A stretch of 64,000 nucleotides of DNA from Phycisphaerae bacterium (GTDB lineage Bacteria; Chloroflexota; Anaerolineae; 4572-78; J111), in contig JANQQF010000165.1 of NCBI GenBank assembly GCA_028285035.1, positions 59,956 to 123,955 on the forward strand, given 5' to 3'. The notes under the pieces are model-generated. The model worked only from the letters and a program-made list of their open reading frames with translations, searched no databases and was not told the DNA's origin. A program made the position numbers and the translations under genes. Position 1 is the stretch's first letter. Every line of letters begins with the position of its first letter. Below, piece after piece: positions 18,279 to 26,181 of this stretch.

Positions 18279-19115
18279 CTAATTTTTGATTTTAAGGTCT
18301 TCTATATTAAGACCTTCCGCTTGCAAATGGGCCATTCCTTTTGCAAGTAGATTAGCATACTCTGTATTTTGAACTGTTAGCTGCTCTACATCTGACAAGG
18401 CCAGCGGAAGAACAACAGCTAAACTATTCGCTCGGATAAAGATTTCAGCCTCAGCCGCCACTCGCTCCCGGACAACTACCCCACCGAAACCGACAACTAA
18501 ATCAACAGCGGGTTGAGCTGCTAAATCACTCATTCCATCGCCAATTAACATAGATCTTCCCGATCTGTCACCAAGTAGCTCCCGGACAACGTCAGCCTTC
18601 CCGTGGGCCTGCACGAGTGGGGTTTCCTCCGAGTCCATATATTCCACATCGGGCCGATCGCCCCAGCGATCTTGCTGATAATCCCACCATTGTCCAGATA
18701 GATGATTGTAGCTAACACCGACTGCGCGAATGTTCTCGGTAGGAATGCCAAGCCACTCTCCAAAAGGGCGAACCGCTGATAGTAATCCACCACTGACGAT
18801 GAATAACTCCTTGTCAAATTCCTTGAGAGCAGCAATTGTTTCACACACGTCAGGTACGACAGTTTGTTCATATTCCTGGGCAATTGCTTTGATTTCGGCG
18901 CGGGTTGGGGAAAGTAGTTCGAGACGGCGATCATACACATTTTCCAAATGAATTTCGCCATCCATGGCAGCATCAGTGAGGTTTTTTACCTCTTGAAATT
19001 TACCTTTTTGTCGGGCCAACTCATCGATCCCTTCGATTGTGCTTAACGTGCTATCACAATCAAAAAAGATGAAATCAAAACCCGGCCAATTTGGGGGAAT
19101 AATTTGATTGTTCAC
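18279..19115 (-). CDS. serB: Phosphoserine phosphatase-like HAD phosphatase
   Basis: This 278-residue HAD-superfamily enzyme has motif I 'FDCDSTLS' (Asp19 nucleophile, Asp21 acid/base), motif II 'FIVSGGLLSAVRPFGEWL' with the catalytic Ser, and motif IV 'IGDGMSDLAA'. The usual GDGxND is altered to GDGxSD, which keeps the metal-binding Asp. The 'STIEGIDELA' stretch after motif I is characteristic of the SerB branch. It should dephosphorylate phosphoserine as the last step of serine synthesis. The start is GTG at 19115 with AGGA 8 bases upstream. It precedes serA by 15 bases. The extra C-terminal length relative to short SerB proteins is unassigned. Confidence 0.9.
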   Translation of the reverse strand: MNNQIIPPNWPGFDFIFFDCDSTLSTIEGIDELARQKGKFQEVKNLTDAAMDGEIHLENVYDRRLELLSPTRAEIKAIAQEYEQTVVPDVCETIAALKEFDKELFIVSGGLLSAVRPFGEWLGIPTENIRAVGVSYNHLSGQWWDYQQDRWGDRPDVEYMDSEETPLVQAHGKADVVRELLGDRSGRSMLIGDGMSDLAAQPAVDLVVGFGGVVVRERVAAEAEIFIRANSLAVVLPLALSDVEQLTVQNTEYANLLAKGMAHLQAEGLNIEDLKIKN

Positions 19116-19123
19116 AAGCTGAT

Positions 19124-19163
19124 CCTAAAAAATATGGCGGATATACGTAGCCGTATACCCGCC
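19124..19163 (-). terminator. Terminator-like hairpin in the serB-serA leader
   Basis: On the minus strand, GGCGGGTATACG (19163-19152) pairs with CGTATATCCGCC (19147-19136) around a 4-base loop, with one G-U pair. It is followed by ATATTTTTTAGG, where the AGG is the start of serB's own ribosome site. The only transcript that can enter it is the serBA message itself, so it looks like an attenuator. Confidence 0.65.
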
Positions 19164-19177
19164 GTTGGATGCGTGGC

Positions 19178-19206
19178 AGTTTACACTATGCGTTCGGTTT
19201 AGGCAA
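19178..19206 (-). promoter_or_regulatory. Candidate serB-serA promoter
   Basis: On the minus strand, TTGCCT (19206-19201) and TAAACT (19183-19178) are separated by 17 bases, each matching consensus at 4 of 6 positions. Transcription would begin near 19171, just before the terminator-like hairpin. Confidence 0.45.
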
Positions 19207-19362
19207 TCTTGATATATCAGACAATCAATAGAATAAGTTTATTGTCATGTTGGTAGTTTTGTCTTATTTTACTTGCCTTTGACCTAGCATATAGTATGAA
19301 TGATTATAGGTGAATAATTTTTTCAATTTGGAGATAATGACTTATCCTTAACAATTACTTCA

Positions 19363-19371
19363 TGTTATAAT
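19363..19371 (+). promoter_or_regulatory. Extended -10 promoter of the adenylate cyclase gene
   Basis: TGT-TATAAT at 19363-19371 is a consensus extended -10 element. No good -35 hexamer is visible, as expected for this class. The leader would be about 120 bases long. Confidence 0.6.
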
Positions 19372-19498
19372 CTAATCACACATCTCAAGCATCATTTACC
19401 CAAAATTACTTTTTCAGATCGCGGTGTATATGACAGCACAGGACAAACACACGTTTACTTGGATCAGTTAGAACCTTGGATTAGTACAGGAGATATAC

Positions 19499-21976
19499 AT
19501 GCCATTCGATCTAAACTCATTACCTAGCCAAGCGATTTTCCCGCTTGGTATTGCCCTCGCTTACCTGGCACTTTGTTTCTACCTTTTGCTTAGCCGTCGC
19601 CCCGAAGGAGCCATCGAACGGACCTTTCTAATCTATCTTGGCTTAACTATTGTGTGGGACTTAAGCCTGTTAGCCGATGCAATAAACTCCCCTCTACCTA
19701 TTCCCGGCATAACCTGGGAACATATTGCAATTTATGGCCTGATTATTCTGGGCATCTCCTACTGGACCTTTGGTCAAGCATTCCTACACGGGAAGTGGCA
19801 GAATTTCTTGATGTGGGGTGTTGGCATCATTGGTTTAGCTGGAATAATTATCCTTGATTTACAATTATTCTCGGTTTCCCCCGAGTATTTAACGTGGAGC
19901 CAGGGGTGGGTTACAGAAGCTAACCTCAGCTTTGTGAGTGGTACAGTTTTATGGGGGCTTTTCGTGGGCTTGATTGCTTTGACCGCATTAGTCCAACAAT
20001 TTCGCACCGAAAGCCCAGCTCATCGCAATCGTATTCGGTATCTGCTAATCAGCACCATTTTATTTGCCATTGGCTATGGGCTGTACTTAAGTTTGCGGGA
20101 TCCGCTATGGACCATCGGGTTAATTATTACGGCTTTCGCTGGAACGCTGGCTACCTACATTGTGGTCACCGAAAATTTGGTGGATCTTAGTACGGCAGCG
20201 CGCCGGATCATTCGTGGTTCCTTTGTCGTGTTGGTGACCGTATCGTTCTATATCACTGGTTTATATTTGGTCCAGATTTTTCTTGGCGACTTTTTGCTCA
20301 CAACCTTCTCTGGCATTGTTGATGAAACTCTCCTCATTACCAGCATCACGGTCATCTTTTTAGCAATTTTTTATATGCCCATTCGACGCTTCAGCCAACG
20401 AATTGTCAATCGCTTTTTATTGGCGCAGGGCTACAATGCGAATGCTGTCATCCAAAGCTATGGTCAGGTCGTTAGCAACCGTCTTTATCTCACTGAGTTA
20501 GCTGAGGTGGCGACCAAGCATATCGAAGAGGCACTCGGTTTGAAGAATAGTGCCCTGTTTATGCTTGAGGCTATTTCGGCGAATCAAATTATTCTACGGG
20601 CTTTACCCAACCAAGCTAGCAATGGTACGGGACGCATGATTACGCTTCAGAAGAATACACCGATCACCCAACATTTGATGGATGAGCGCAGTCCTCTGGC
20701 CCAATACTCTATTGATATTTCACCTCGATTTAAGCAATCACCCGCCGAAGAACGGGAGGCGCTGAAAAAACTAAGCTATGAGTGGTTTATCCCGATTACG
20801 AAAGAGCGGCAACTTGTTGGACTTCTGGCTGTAGGTACCAAAATGTCAGGACGCCCTTATACCGCACGGGATCTTGAATTGCTTAAAACATTAGCTGATC
20901 AGACCGCCTTGGCTCTCGAAAATGCAACGCTGTTTGATCGAGTACAACGTAATCTGGAAGAGATTACGCGAATGAAGCATCTGATGGATGGTGTGTTTGA
21001 TAGTATGGACAACGGTGTTTTGACGACGGACACCGCTGGTAAGTTAACCTTCTTCAATCGAGCAGCTGAAACGATTTTAGGCAAACGACTTGATCAGGAA
21101 TTGGGGGCATCTTACACCGAAGTGTTACCCACCTTTGCCGATACAGTGCTGGTCAATCTGGTTAAAAATGTGATTGAGAATGCCGACCACTACAATGATT
21201 ATGAAATTGCCTCAAATATACCGGAACGAGGCCCGGTCAACTTAGGCTTTAGTTTAAGCTCCTTAAAAGATGCTCGTAATCAGTCACGGGGTGTGACGAT
21301 TGTGATGGATGACTTGACTGAAACCAAACGATTACAGGCCGTGCACGATATGTTTCGCCGATATGTTTCGCCTGCTGTCGTTGATCGATTGCCGTCTAAT
21401 CCAAGCGATTTAGAATTAGGCGGACACCGACAGGAAGTCACGATTTTATTTGCCGACATTCGTGGCTTTACGAGTTTCAGTGAACATCTTACCCCCGAAG
21501 ATTTGGTTGATGTCCTCAATCAATATCTTTCAATGGCTGCCTCTTCGATTTTGGCCTATGAAGGCACCTTGGATAAATTTATGGGCGATGCGGTAATGGG
21601 TATTTTCAATGCTCCGCTTCGTCAAGATGATCACGTCTTGCGCGCCGTTCGGGCTGCCGCCGCAATGCAGCGGGCCATTGAGCAGCATCATCAAAAAATC
21701 GGGAAGAGCCGTGCCTTACAATTTGGGGTGGGCATTCATGTGGGTGAAGTTGTTGTTGGTAACATCGGAATGTCGGATCGAATGGATTACACCGCTATCG
21801 GTGATGCAGTTAACTTGGCCAAACGGATTCAGGAAAACACGCCTGGTGGGAAAGTCTTGATGAGTGAAGATGTGTTCCAGTCAGTGGGGGGTGATGTCGA
21901 GGCCTTTTATTATGAGGAGATACAGGTCAAAGGGCGACAACAACCCGTTAAGCTCTATGAATTACGTGTGACCTGA
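19499..21976 (+). CDS. Membrane adenylate cyclase with 7TM, GAF and PAS sensor domains
   Basis: This 825-residue protein has an N-terminal membrane region with several helices (about 10-295, like the 7TM sensor module of histidine kinases). A GAF domain follows (about 325-480, ending 'LLKTLADQTALALENA'), then a PAS domain (about 490-610, 'VFDSMDNGVLTTDTAG') and a class III cyclase domain (about 625-825). Metal-binding Asp653 ('FADIRGF') and Asp697 ('KFMGDAV') are present. Lys693 and Asp769 ('AIGDAVN') are the adenine-specifying pair, so cAMP is the expected product. AGGAG lies 6 bases before the ATG. It has its own promoter and a strong terminator, so it is monocistronic. Ligands of the sensor domains are unknown. 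Confidence 0.92.
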   Translation: MPFDLNSLPSQAIFPLGIALAYLALCFYLLLSRRPEGAIERTFLIYLGLTIVWDLSLLADAINSPLPIPGITWEHIAIYGLIILGISYWTFGQAFLHGKWQNFLMWGVGIIGLAGIIILDLQLFSVSPEYLTWSQGWVTEANLSFVSGTVLWGLFVGLIALTALVQQFRTESPAHRNRIRYLLISTILFAIGYGLYLSLRDPLWTIGLIITAFAGTLATYIVVTENLVDLSTAARRIIRGSFVVLVTVSFYITGLYLVQIFLGDFLLTTFSGIVDETLLITSITVIFLAIFYMPIRRFSQRIVNRFLLAQGYNANAVIQSYGQVVSNRLYLTELAEVATKHIEEALGLKNSALFMLEAISANQIILRALPNQASNGTGRMITLQKNTPITQHLMDERSPLAQYSIDISPRFKQSPAEEREALKKLSYEWFIPITKERQLVGLLAVGTKMSGRPYTARDLELLKTLADQTALALENATLFDRVQRNLEEITRMKHLMDGVFDSMDNGVLTTDTAGKLTFFNRAAETILGKRLDQELGASYTEVLPTFADTVLVNLVKNVIENADHYNDYEIASNIPERGPVNLGFSLSSLKDARNQSRGVTIVMDDLTETKRLQAVHDMFRRYVSPAVVDRLPSNPSDLELGGHRQEVTILFADIRGFTSFSEHLTPEDLVDVLNQYLSMAASSILAYEGTLDKFMGDAVMGIFNAPLRQDDHVLRAVRAAAAMQRAIEQHHQKIGKSRALQFGVGIHVGEVVVGNIGMSDRMDYTAIGDAVNLAKRIQENTPGGKVLMSEDVFQSVGGDVEAFYYEEIQVKGRQQPVKLYELRVT

Positions 21977-21995
21977 GTGCTTTAAATTCAGATTT

Positions 21996-22038
21996 AAGCC
22001 TGTCATAATAGCAAAATGCTAGGATGACAGGCTTTTTT
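21996..22038 (+). terminator. Strong intrinsic terminator after the adenylate cyclase gene
   Basis: AAGCCTGTCAT (21996-22006) pairs perfectly with ATGACAGGCTT (22024-22034) and runs into six T residues, 20 bases past the cyclase stop. Confidence 0.92.
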
Positions 22039-22134
22039 GTTTTGTATGGGGTTTGTAGCGTTGATAGGGTTCTTGGAGCCTATAGAGCTTTGTTGATTAC
22101 CAACCACCAATCATTTTCCTGAAAGGAACCTCAA

Positions 22135-23064
22135 ATGGATTTACTACTCCTCACGTTTTTCAATGAAACCATCGCTAATCCCATTTTGGATATTGTGATG
22201 ATAGCTTTAACGTATGGTGGCTTTGCAATGTTGCCCGCTTTGGGTGTGGTGTTACTGGTCTCAAAAGAACATCGATCAGTCGGATTAACAATTCTCATCG
22301 CCTTAGTTGTCGGATTTATTCTGGCTGTGACCTTTCAACACCTCACCCTCCGGCCTCGGCCAGATTTTGCTCGGCACATCGTCCCGCCTCCTAACTTTCC
22401 TTCCTACCCCAGCGGTCACGCCACCGCCGCTTTTAGTGTCGCCCTGATCATTGGTTTGGCTTATCGGCAGCGACGTTGGTGGGTTATTGCTTTGACAGGA
22501 GCAGGCCTTATTGCCTTGAGCCGGGTCTATCTCGGCCATCACTATCCCTCAGATTTGGTTGGCGGTACGATCCTTGGGGCGGCGATTGGGGCAGTTTGTT
22601 ACGGTCTATTTATCCAAACATCATCAAACCAAATCCGCTGGCGGTGGTTACTGTGGCTACAAGTAGCCATAGCCCTCATCATTACCCAAATGGCGTATCT
22701 TAGTATTTTGCCTTTATCGTTTCTCCGCTGGCCGTTTGCTGATAAAGCCCTTCACTTTTTGCTCATTGGCTCAGTCGCCTTCTGGCTAAATCTCTGGCTA
22801 AACGGCCGACGCATTCGGCTGGGCCAATTTTCTCTCCCCTGGGCCATCATTGTCCCCTTAACCATCGCCTTGTTGGAAGAGGGCTTACAAATGTTCTCTC
22901 CCGTGCGCACTGCCAGCTTCAGCGACTTATTCAGTGATATAGCGGGCTTACTGTTTTTCTGGTGGTTGAGCGAGCTTTTGCTTCGTAAACATCATAAGCT
23001 GTCTCCTTCGTCATTTGTTCTATCTCCACAGATAGTGGGTTCAGGAACCGATCAGTCGATTTAA
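22135..23064 (+). CDS. PAP2-family phosphatase fused to a VanZ-like domain
   Basis: This 309-residue membrane protein has an N-terminal PAP2 domain: 'RPRPDF', then 'SYPSGHAT' (catalytic acid/base His) and 'SRVYLGHHYPSDLVGG' (the SRx5Hx3D motif with the nucleophilic His). The Lys of the classical Kx6RP motif is not in its usual place. After about residue 180 a second membrane unit carries 'DKALHFLLIGSVAFWL' and 'EEGLQMFSPVRTASFSDL', the signature of VanZ-like proteins. PAP2 enzymes dephosphorylate lipid phosphates such as undecaprenyl pyrophosphate or phosphatidic acid. AAAGGA precedes the ATG. Its 3' end overlaps the convergent broken gene by 24 bases. The substrate is an inference. Confidence 0.88.
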   Translation: MDLLLLTFFNETIANPILDIVMIALTYGGFAMLPALGVVLLVSKEHRSVGLTILIALVVGFILAVTFQHLTLRPRPDFARHIVPPPNFPSYPSGHATAAFSVALIIGLAYRQRRWWVIALTGAGLIALSRVYLGHHYPSDLVGGTILGAAIGAVCYGLFIQTSSNQIRWRWLLWLQVAIALIITQMAYLSILPLSFLRWPFADKALHFLLIGSVAFWLNLWLNGRRIRLGQFSLPWAIIVPLTIALLEEGLQMFSPVRTASFSDLFSDIAGLLFFWWLSELLLRKHHKLSPSSFVLSPQIVGSGTDQSI

Positions 23065-23465
23065 GTAGTGGCCAGTATATAGGTATAACTGTTGATAAAA
23101 CGGCTCCTCTAAAGCTCGATTGGCCCAAATCGACGCCAGAAAAGTCCAAATCGATTCATTGATCCAATCCAACAAGGCTCCAACCAAGGCCAGACAAACC
23201 CCTAGCCAGCCCCAGCCTTTGTGTTCAATCACATCAAGCCAACTCAAATAAAACAAAATCAAGGAAAGGCCGCAACCATCTATAAACTCCAACCCACCAC
23301 CCACCAAGCATCGACATTGGCAACATAAGCCTGTCGGTCGGTGATGTGCCCCGGAGGGAGGGCTGGAATAAGAACTGTGAGCATTGCGCCTATGGCTGAT
23401 AAATGGGCGATAAAGCTAAACCAAGCTAAATACAATCGAGTTTGAGGCGTAAATAATAGTGGCAT
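23041..23465 (-). pseudogene. Frameshifted small membrane protein gene
   Basis: Two adjoining minus-strand frames look like halves of one protein. The first starts at ATG 23465 with an AGGAG 9 bases upstream, encodes 61 residues with a transmembrane segment ('YLAWFSFIAHLSAIGAML'), and stops at 23280. The second frame opens in the same G/T-rich run (about 23284-23310) and continues 'LEFIDGCGLSLILFYLSWLD' to a stop at 23041, with two further hydrophobic segments. The shared 'WWVVG' / 'VGGGLEF' junction suggests a one-base indel. I do not recognise the family. It may be a true pseudogene or an error in the G/T run. It is divergent from the next gene across a palindrome. Confidence 0.55.
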
Positions 23466-23508
23466 TGTGGCGTCTCCTGAATTTTTAGTATTTATTTTTA
23501 ATTCTGTT

Positions 23509-23528
23509 ATTTCAATAATTATTGAAAT
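23509..23528. promoter_or_regulatory. 20-bp perfect palindrome (operator) between divergent genes
   Basis: ATTTCAATAA is followed directly by its reverse complement TTATTGAAAT. It overlaps the -35 and spacer of the plus-strand promoter at 23511-23539. The form resembles MarR-type operators. No MarR gene is visible in the window. Confidence 0.7.
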
Positions 23529-23539
23529 TATGGTATGAT
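23511..23539 (+). promoter_or_regulatory. Promoter of the 23582 operon
   Basis: TTCAAT (23511-23516) and TATGAT (23534-23539) are separated by 17 bases. The -10 matches at 5 of 6 positions and the -35 is weak. The palindromic operator covers the -35 and most of the spacer, so a bound regulator would block it. Confidence 0.55.
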
Positions 23540-23581
23540 GGAAATAAATATAAGTCAAGACGCAAATTCAGGAGAAAAATT

Positions 23582-24502
23582 ATGACATCACAACAAAATT
23601 CATCAGTAGTAGAAATGGCAGAAATTGGCTCACCGAGATTAATGGGCTGGATTTGGCGATTTGCTTGGTCAGGGCTGTTGCTCGCGACATCAGGAACCGC
23701 CCTGGCTTATGCGTTGCTGGATCAATATGGCTTCAAGCAAAGCTCCGCTATGTTTATTGGATTGCCCTTATTGGTCGGCCTATTGACGATCAATCTAACC
23801 CGAACGCGCAGTGTCTACGGGCAGGTGTTGCGGGCGAATGTGATTGGCCTAACGATAATTGCCCCGCTGTTGGGCGAAGGGAGCATCTGTCTTCTGATGG
23901 CCGCTCCTCTTTTCATCGGTGTTAGCATGATTGGGGCGTTAATTTATGACCTGATTAGAGGCCCACAGGTGATGCTTTGTTTGGCTGTGCTACCTTTTAT
24001 TCTTGGCGTCCTTGAAACCCATACCACCCTTTTTGTCCCCGAGGTAGAAACCGTAACGACCACGACAATTGTGCGGGGCGATGTTGCGCATTGGCGGTCA
24101 ACTGTTCGTGAGGCTGTACCTGTTGCCGAAGTGACGTCCTCGTTTCTCAATCTGGGGTTTCCCTTACCAGCTGCATACCATCGGTCTGGTGAAACCATAG
24201 AACTTACCTTTGCCTCGGGTGATACCCAGGTCGGGAGCTGGGCCGTTCAGCGAGTTGTCATCTCTGAGGGCGTACAATTTTTAATTCAAGAGGATACAAC
24301 ACCCATTCAAGATTGGATTCAAGTACTGGATAGTACCGTGACAGCCAACCCTTTACCGGATGGTACGACTCATTTAACACAGCAGACTCGTTTTCTCCCC
24401 GAGCTTTATCCGATGTGGTATTTTGTCCCATTGGAGCGATATGGCTTTGATCAAGCCCACGACTTGGCCTTAGCCTCTTGGCAAGCCACCCCACTTAACT
24501 AG
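23582..24502 (+). CDS. Membrane protein with C-terminal SRPBCC-like domain, function unknown
   Basis: This 306-residue protein starts at ATG 23582 with AGGAGA upstream. The longer frame from 23522 crosses the promoter and is rejected. Four or five hydrophobic segments fill residues about 20-145 ('GLLLATSGTALAYALLDQYG', then 'VLRANVIGLTIIAPLLGEG'). The soluble C-terminal half (about 155-306) is beta-rich and ends 'DQAHDLALASWQA'. Its pattern, with 'PDGTTHLTQQTRFLPELYP', resembles SRPBCC/polyketide-cyclase-like folds, but this is only a weak resemblance. It precedes the 24517 gene by 14 bases, so the two are an operon. Confidence 0.75.
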   Translation: MTSQQNSSVVEMAEIGSPRLMGWIWRFAWSGLLLATSGTALAYALLDQYGFKQSSAMFIGLPLLVGLLTINLTRTRSVYGQVLRANVIGLTIIAPLLGEGSICLLMAAPLFIGVSMIGALIYDLIRGPQVMLCLAVLPFILGVLETHTTLFVPEVETVTTTTIVRGDVAHWRSTVREAVPVAEVTSSFLNLGFPLPAAYHRSGETIELTFASGDTQVGSWAVQRVVISEGVQFLIQEDTTPIQDWIQVLDSTVTANPLPDGTTHLTQQTRFLPELYPMWYFVPLERYGFDQAHDLALASWQATPLN

Positions 24503-24516
24503 GCGGGAGGTATGTC

Positions 24517-25983
24517 ATGCCCTTTGAATCATTAATTCTGGAAAACCTCACCCTTTTTCGCACGCTGCTCTTTCTGTGTTGTGGGGGCTACTGGTGGATT
24601 CTTTATGCCTGGACTCGACCCTCAGTCCAAGCTGTGCGGGCTGGGGCATTGGCGGCGCTCGTCCAATTTTGGGTGGGCTTAGTCGTCGACATCGGCCTAG
24701 TCGCGGCGGGAGTCTGGACCTACCATCAACTCCCTTTCTCGATTGCCGGTGTCCCGATTGACCTCCATATCGATTGGAGTTTATTGTGGGGATTTGGGCT
24801 TGTTTGGCTGTCTGACCGAATTTTGGGTGAGCAATCAACTCTGTGGCAGGCCACATTGTACATTTTTGCCTGGACTGGCTTTACCTTGGCCTTTGATATG
24901 ACGATGGCCGATTGGATGCTGTTTTTGGATGACGTTCATCCCCTGTGGTGGGTGGTGGATTTGATATTTTTGGTGTCGGTTCAGGGCCTAACGTTGTGGT
25001 TCTATCGCTCGATTGGGACAGCCGATGAAACTCGCTGTGGCTTGGGTCCGCTCCCCCCGTTGCGGCCCTATATTCGCTCCCTAACCTACCTTTCTTTTGC
25101 TGGTCTATTCTTCTTTCTCTATCTCCCACCCCAAATTGAGGCAGCGGGTCGTCTTATTGGGTTTACAATCGATCCTGACCCGATTGGCAGTCCTGGGCTG
25201 ATTTCGTTCATTGTGCTAATGGCCTTCGCCCTCGGTGGTTGGGCCACCCACGAATTTGCTCGTCGTGGGCGAGGGACACCCATTCCTTGGGACCCACCTC
25301 GCTACCTAGTTGACTCTGGTCCCTACGCCTTTACGGCAAACCCAATGCAGCAATCAGGGGTGTTGTTGGCCGTGGCCGTTTTACTTTATCGCCCCTCGTG
25401 GTTGATGCTCGGGTTTATGGTAGATATCATTGTCATCGTAAATTTGGTGTTCATTCTTTTTGAAAATCGCGGGTTAGCGCAACGTTATGAAGATGTTTAC
25501 CAACGCTATCATCAACAGATCAAGCTCTGGCGGTATCGACTGTGGCCCCGCCAGCGGCTTGAGCCATATCGCCCTATTATTTTTTATGATTCAGAGTGTG
25601 GTTTGTGTCAATGGACAATGCGTTTCATTATCGCCTTGGATCAAGAGCAGGTGCTGCGGTTGGCCCCACGACTCAGCCAAACGGCCCAAGCGGTGCTGCC
25701 CCCTCATTTTCTTGCGCAAACAAACCAGGCTTGGTTTTTCTGGGAGCCAGGTTTGGCCGATGACCAACCATCTCTTACCTCAACCCGAGCCACAGCCGTG
25801 TTACGGCTTTTGAATTATATGCCGCTCCCTTTGTCATTTCTCGCGGCATTTGAAGGCCTACCTGGCTTTACAACAGGTGCTGATTTTCTTTATCGAGGGG
25901 TGGCCACCATCCGCCATAAGATTTTGCCCTATTCAGCCGACACCTGTTTGCGGTTACAAAAAGATGCACGTTATTTGAATTGA
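24517..25983 (+). CDS. Isoprenylcysteine-methyltransferase-like membrane protein fused to a DCC (DUF393) thiol domain
   Basis: This 488-residue protein has about nine hydrophobic segments through residue 320. The last part resembles the ICMT/PEMT membrane methyltransferase region: 'RYLVDSGPYAFTANPMQQSG' and, further on, 'FENRGLAQRYEDVYQRYHQQ', which matches the family's RNPxY...E..L...G..Y..Y pattern. From about residue 355 it continues as a DCC/DUF393 domain with 'IFYDSECGLCQWTMRF', the DxxCxxC thiol-oxidoreductase signature. GGGAGG lies 6 bases before the ATG. It is cotranscribed with the upstream membrane protein. The fusion suggests a membrane enzyme linked to thiol chemistry, but the substrate is unknown. 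Confidence 0.82.
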   Translation: MPFESLILENLTLFRTLLFLCCGGYWWILYAWTRPSVQAVRAGALAALVQFWVGLVVDIGLVAAGVWTYHQLPFSIAGVPIDLHIDWSLLWGFGLVWLSDRILGEQSTLWQATLYIFAWTGFTLAFDMTMADWMLFLDDVHPLWWVVDLIFLVSVQGLTLWFYRSIGTADETRCGLGPLPPLRPYIRSLTYLSFAGLFFFLYLPPQIEAAGRLIGFTIDPDPIGSPGLISFIVLMAFALGGWATHEFARRGRGTPIPWDPPRYLVDSGPYAFTANPMQQSGVLLAVAVLLYRPSWLMLGFMVDIIVIVNLVFILFENRGLAQRYEDVYQRYHQQIKLWRYRLWPRQRLEPYRPIIFYDSECGLCQWTMRFIIALDQEQVLRLAPRLSQTAQAVLPPHFLAQTNQAWFFWEPGLADDQPSLTSTRATAVLRLLNYMPLPLSFLAAFEGLPGFTTGADFLYRGVATIRHKILPYSADTCLRLQKDARYLN

Positions 25984-25998
25984 TATCAATTCGTCATC

Positions 25999-26057
25999 GT
26001 AGCTGAGATTTCCAACCTAATCCTTATGATCTACACGAGATTGGAAATCTCGGCTAC
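25999..26057. repeat. 17-bp inverted repeat after the 24517 operon
   Basis: GTAGCTGAGATTTCCAA (25999-26015) pairs with TTGGAAATCTCGGCTAC (26041-26057), with a single G-U-type mismatch and a 25-base loop. No T-run follows, so it is more a repeat element than a terminator. An inner palindrome, CGAGATTGGAAATCTCG, lies in its right arm. Confidence 0.6.
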
Positions 26058-26130
26058 TCAATCAATGTGCAACCCAACCTTCCAGCCTTCCAAACATTTG
26101 ATACTCGATTGACTTCCGAGTCTGCTGTAT

Positions 26131-26159
26131 TTGACTCCCCATCAAACCTGTGCTAATTT
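26131..26159 (+). promoter_or_regulatory. Promoter of the tetR gene
   Basis: TTGACT (26131-26136) and TAATTT (26154-26159) are separated by 17 bases. Transcription would begin near 26166, inside the operator. The same TTGACT would otherwise be read as a TTG start codon, so it argues for the ATG at 26182. Confidence 0.75.
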
Positions 26160-26177
26160 AAAGACTGATCGGTCTTT
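26160..26177. promoter_or_regulatory. TetR-family operator 1 (autoregulatory)
   Basis: AAAGACTG-AT-CGGTCTTT is a near-perfect inverted repeat with one mismatch. It covers the predicted transcription start and ends 4 bases before the tetR ATG. The same half-site, GACCG/CGGTC, recurs in the palindrome at 26789. Confidence 0.75.
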
Positions 26178-26181
26178 TTTT

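Larger units (their letters stand above)
19116..19498. other. 383-base divergent gap between serB and the cyclase gene
   Basis: It holds the serBA terminator-like hairpin (19124-19163) and a candidate serBA promoter (19178-19206) on the minus strand. On the plus strand it holds an extended -10 promoter (19363-19371). A TGATATATCA palindrome lies between them. No coding frame is convincing. Confidence 0.6.
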
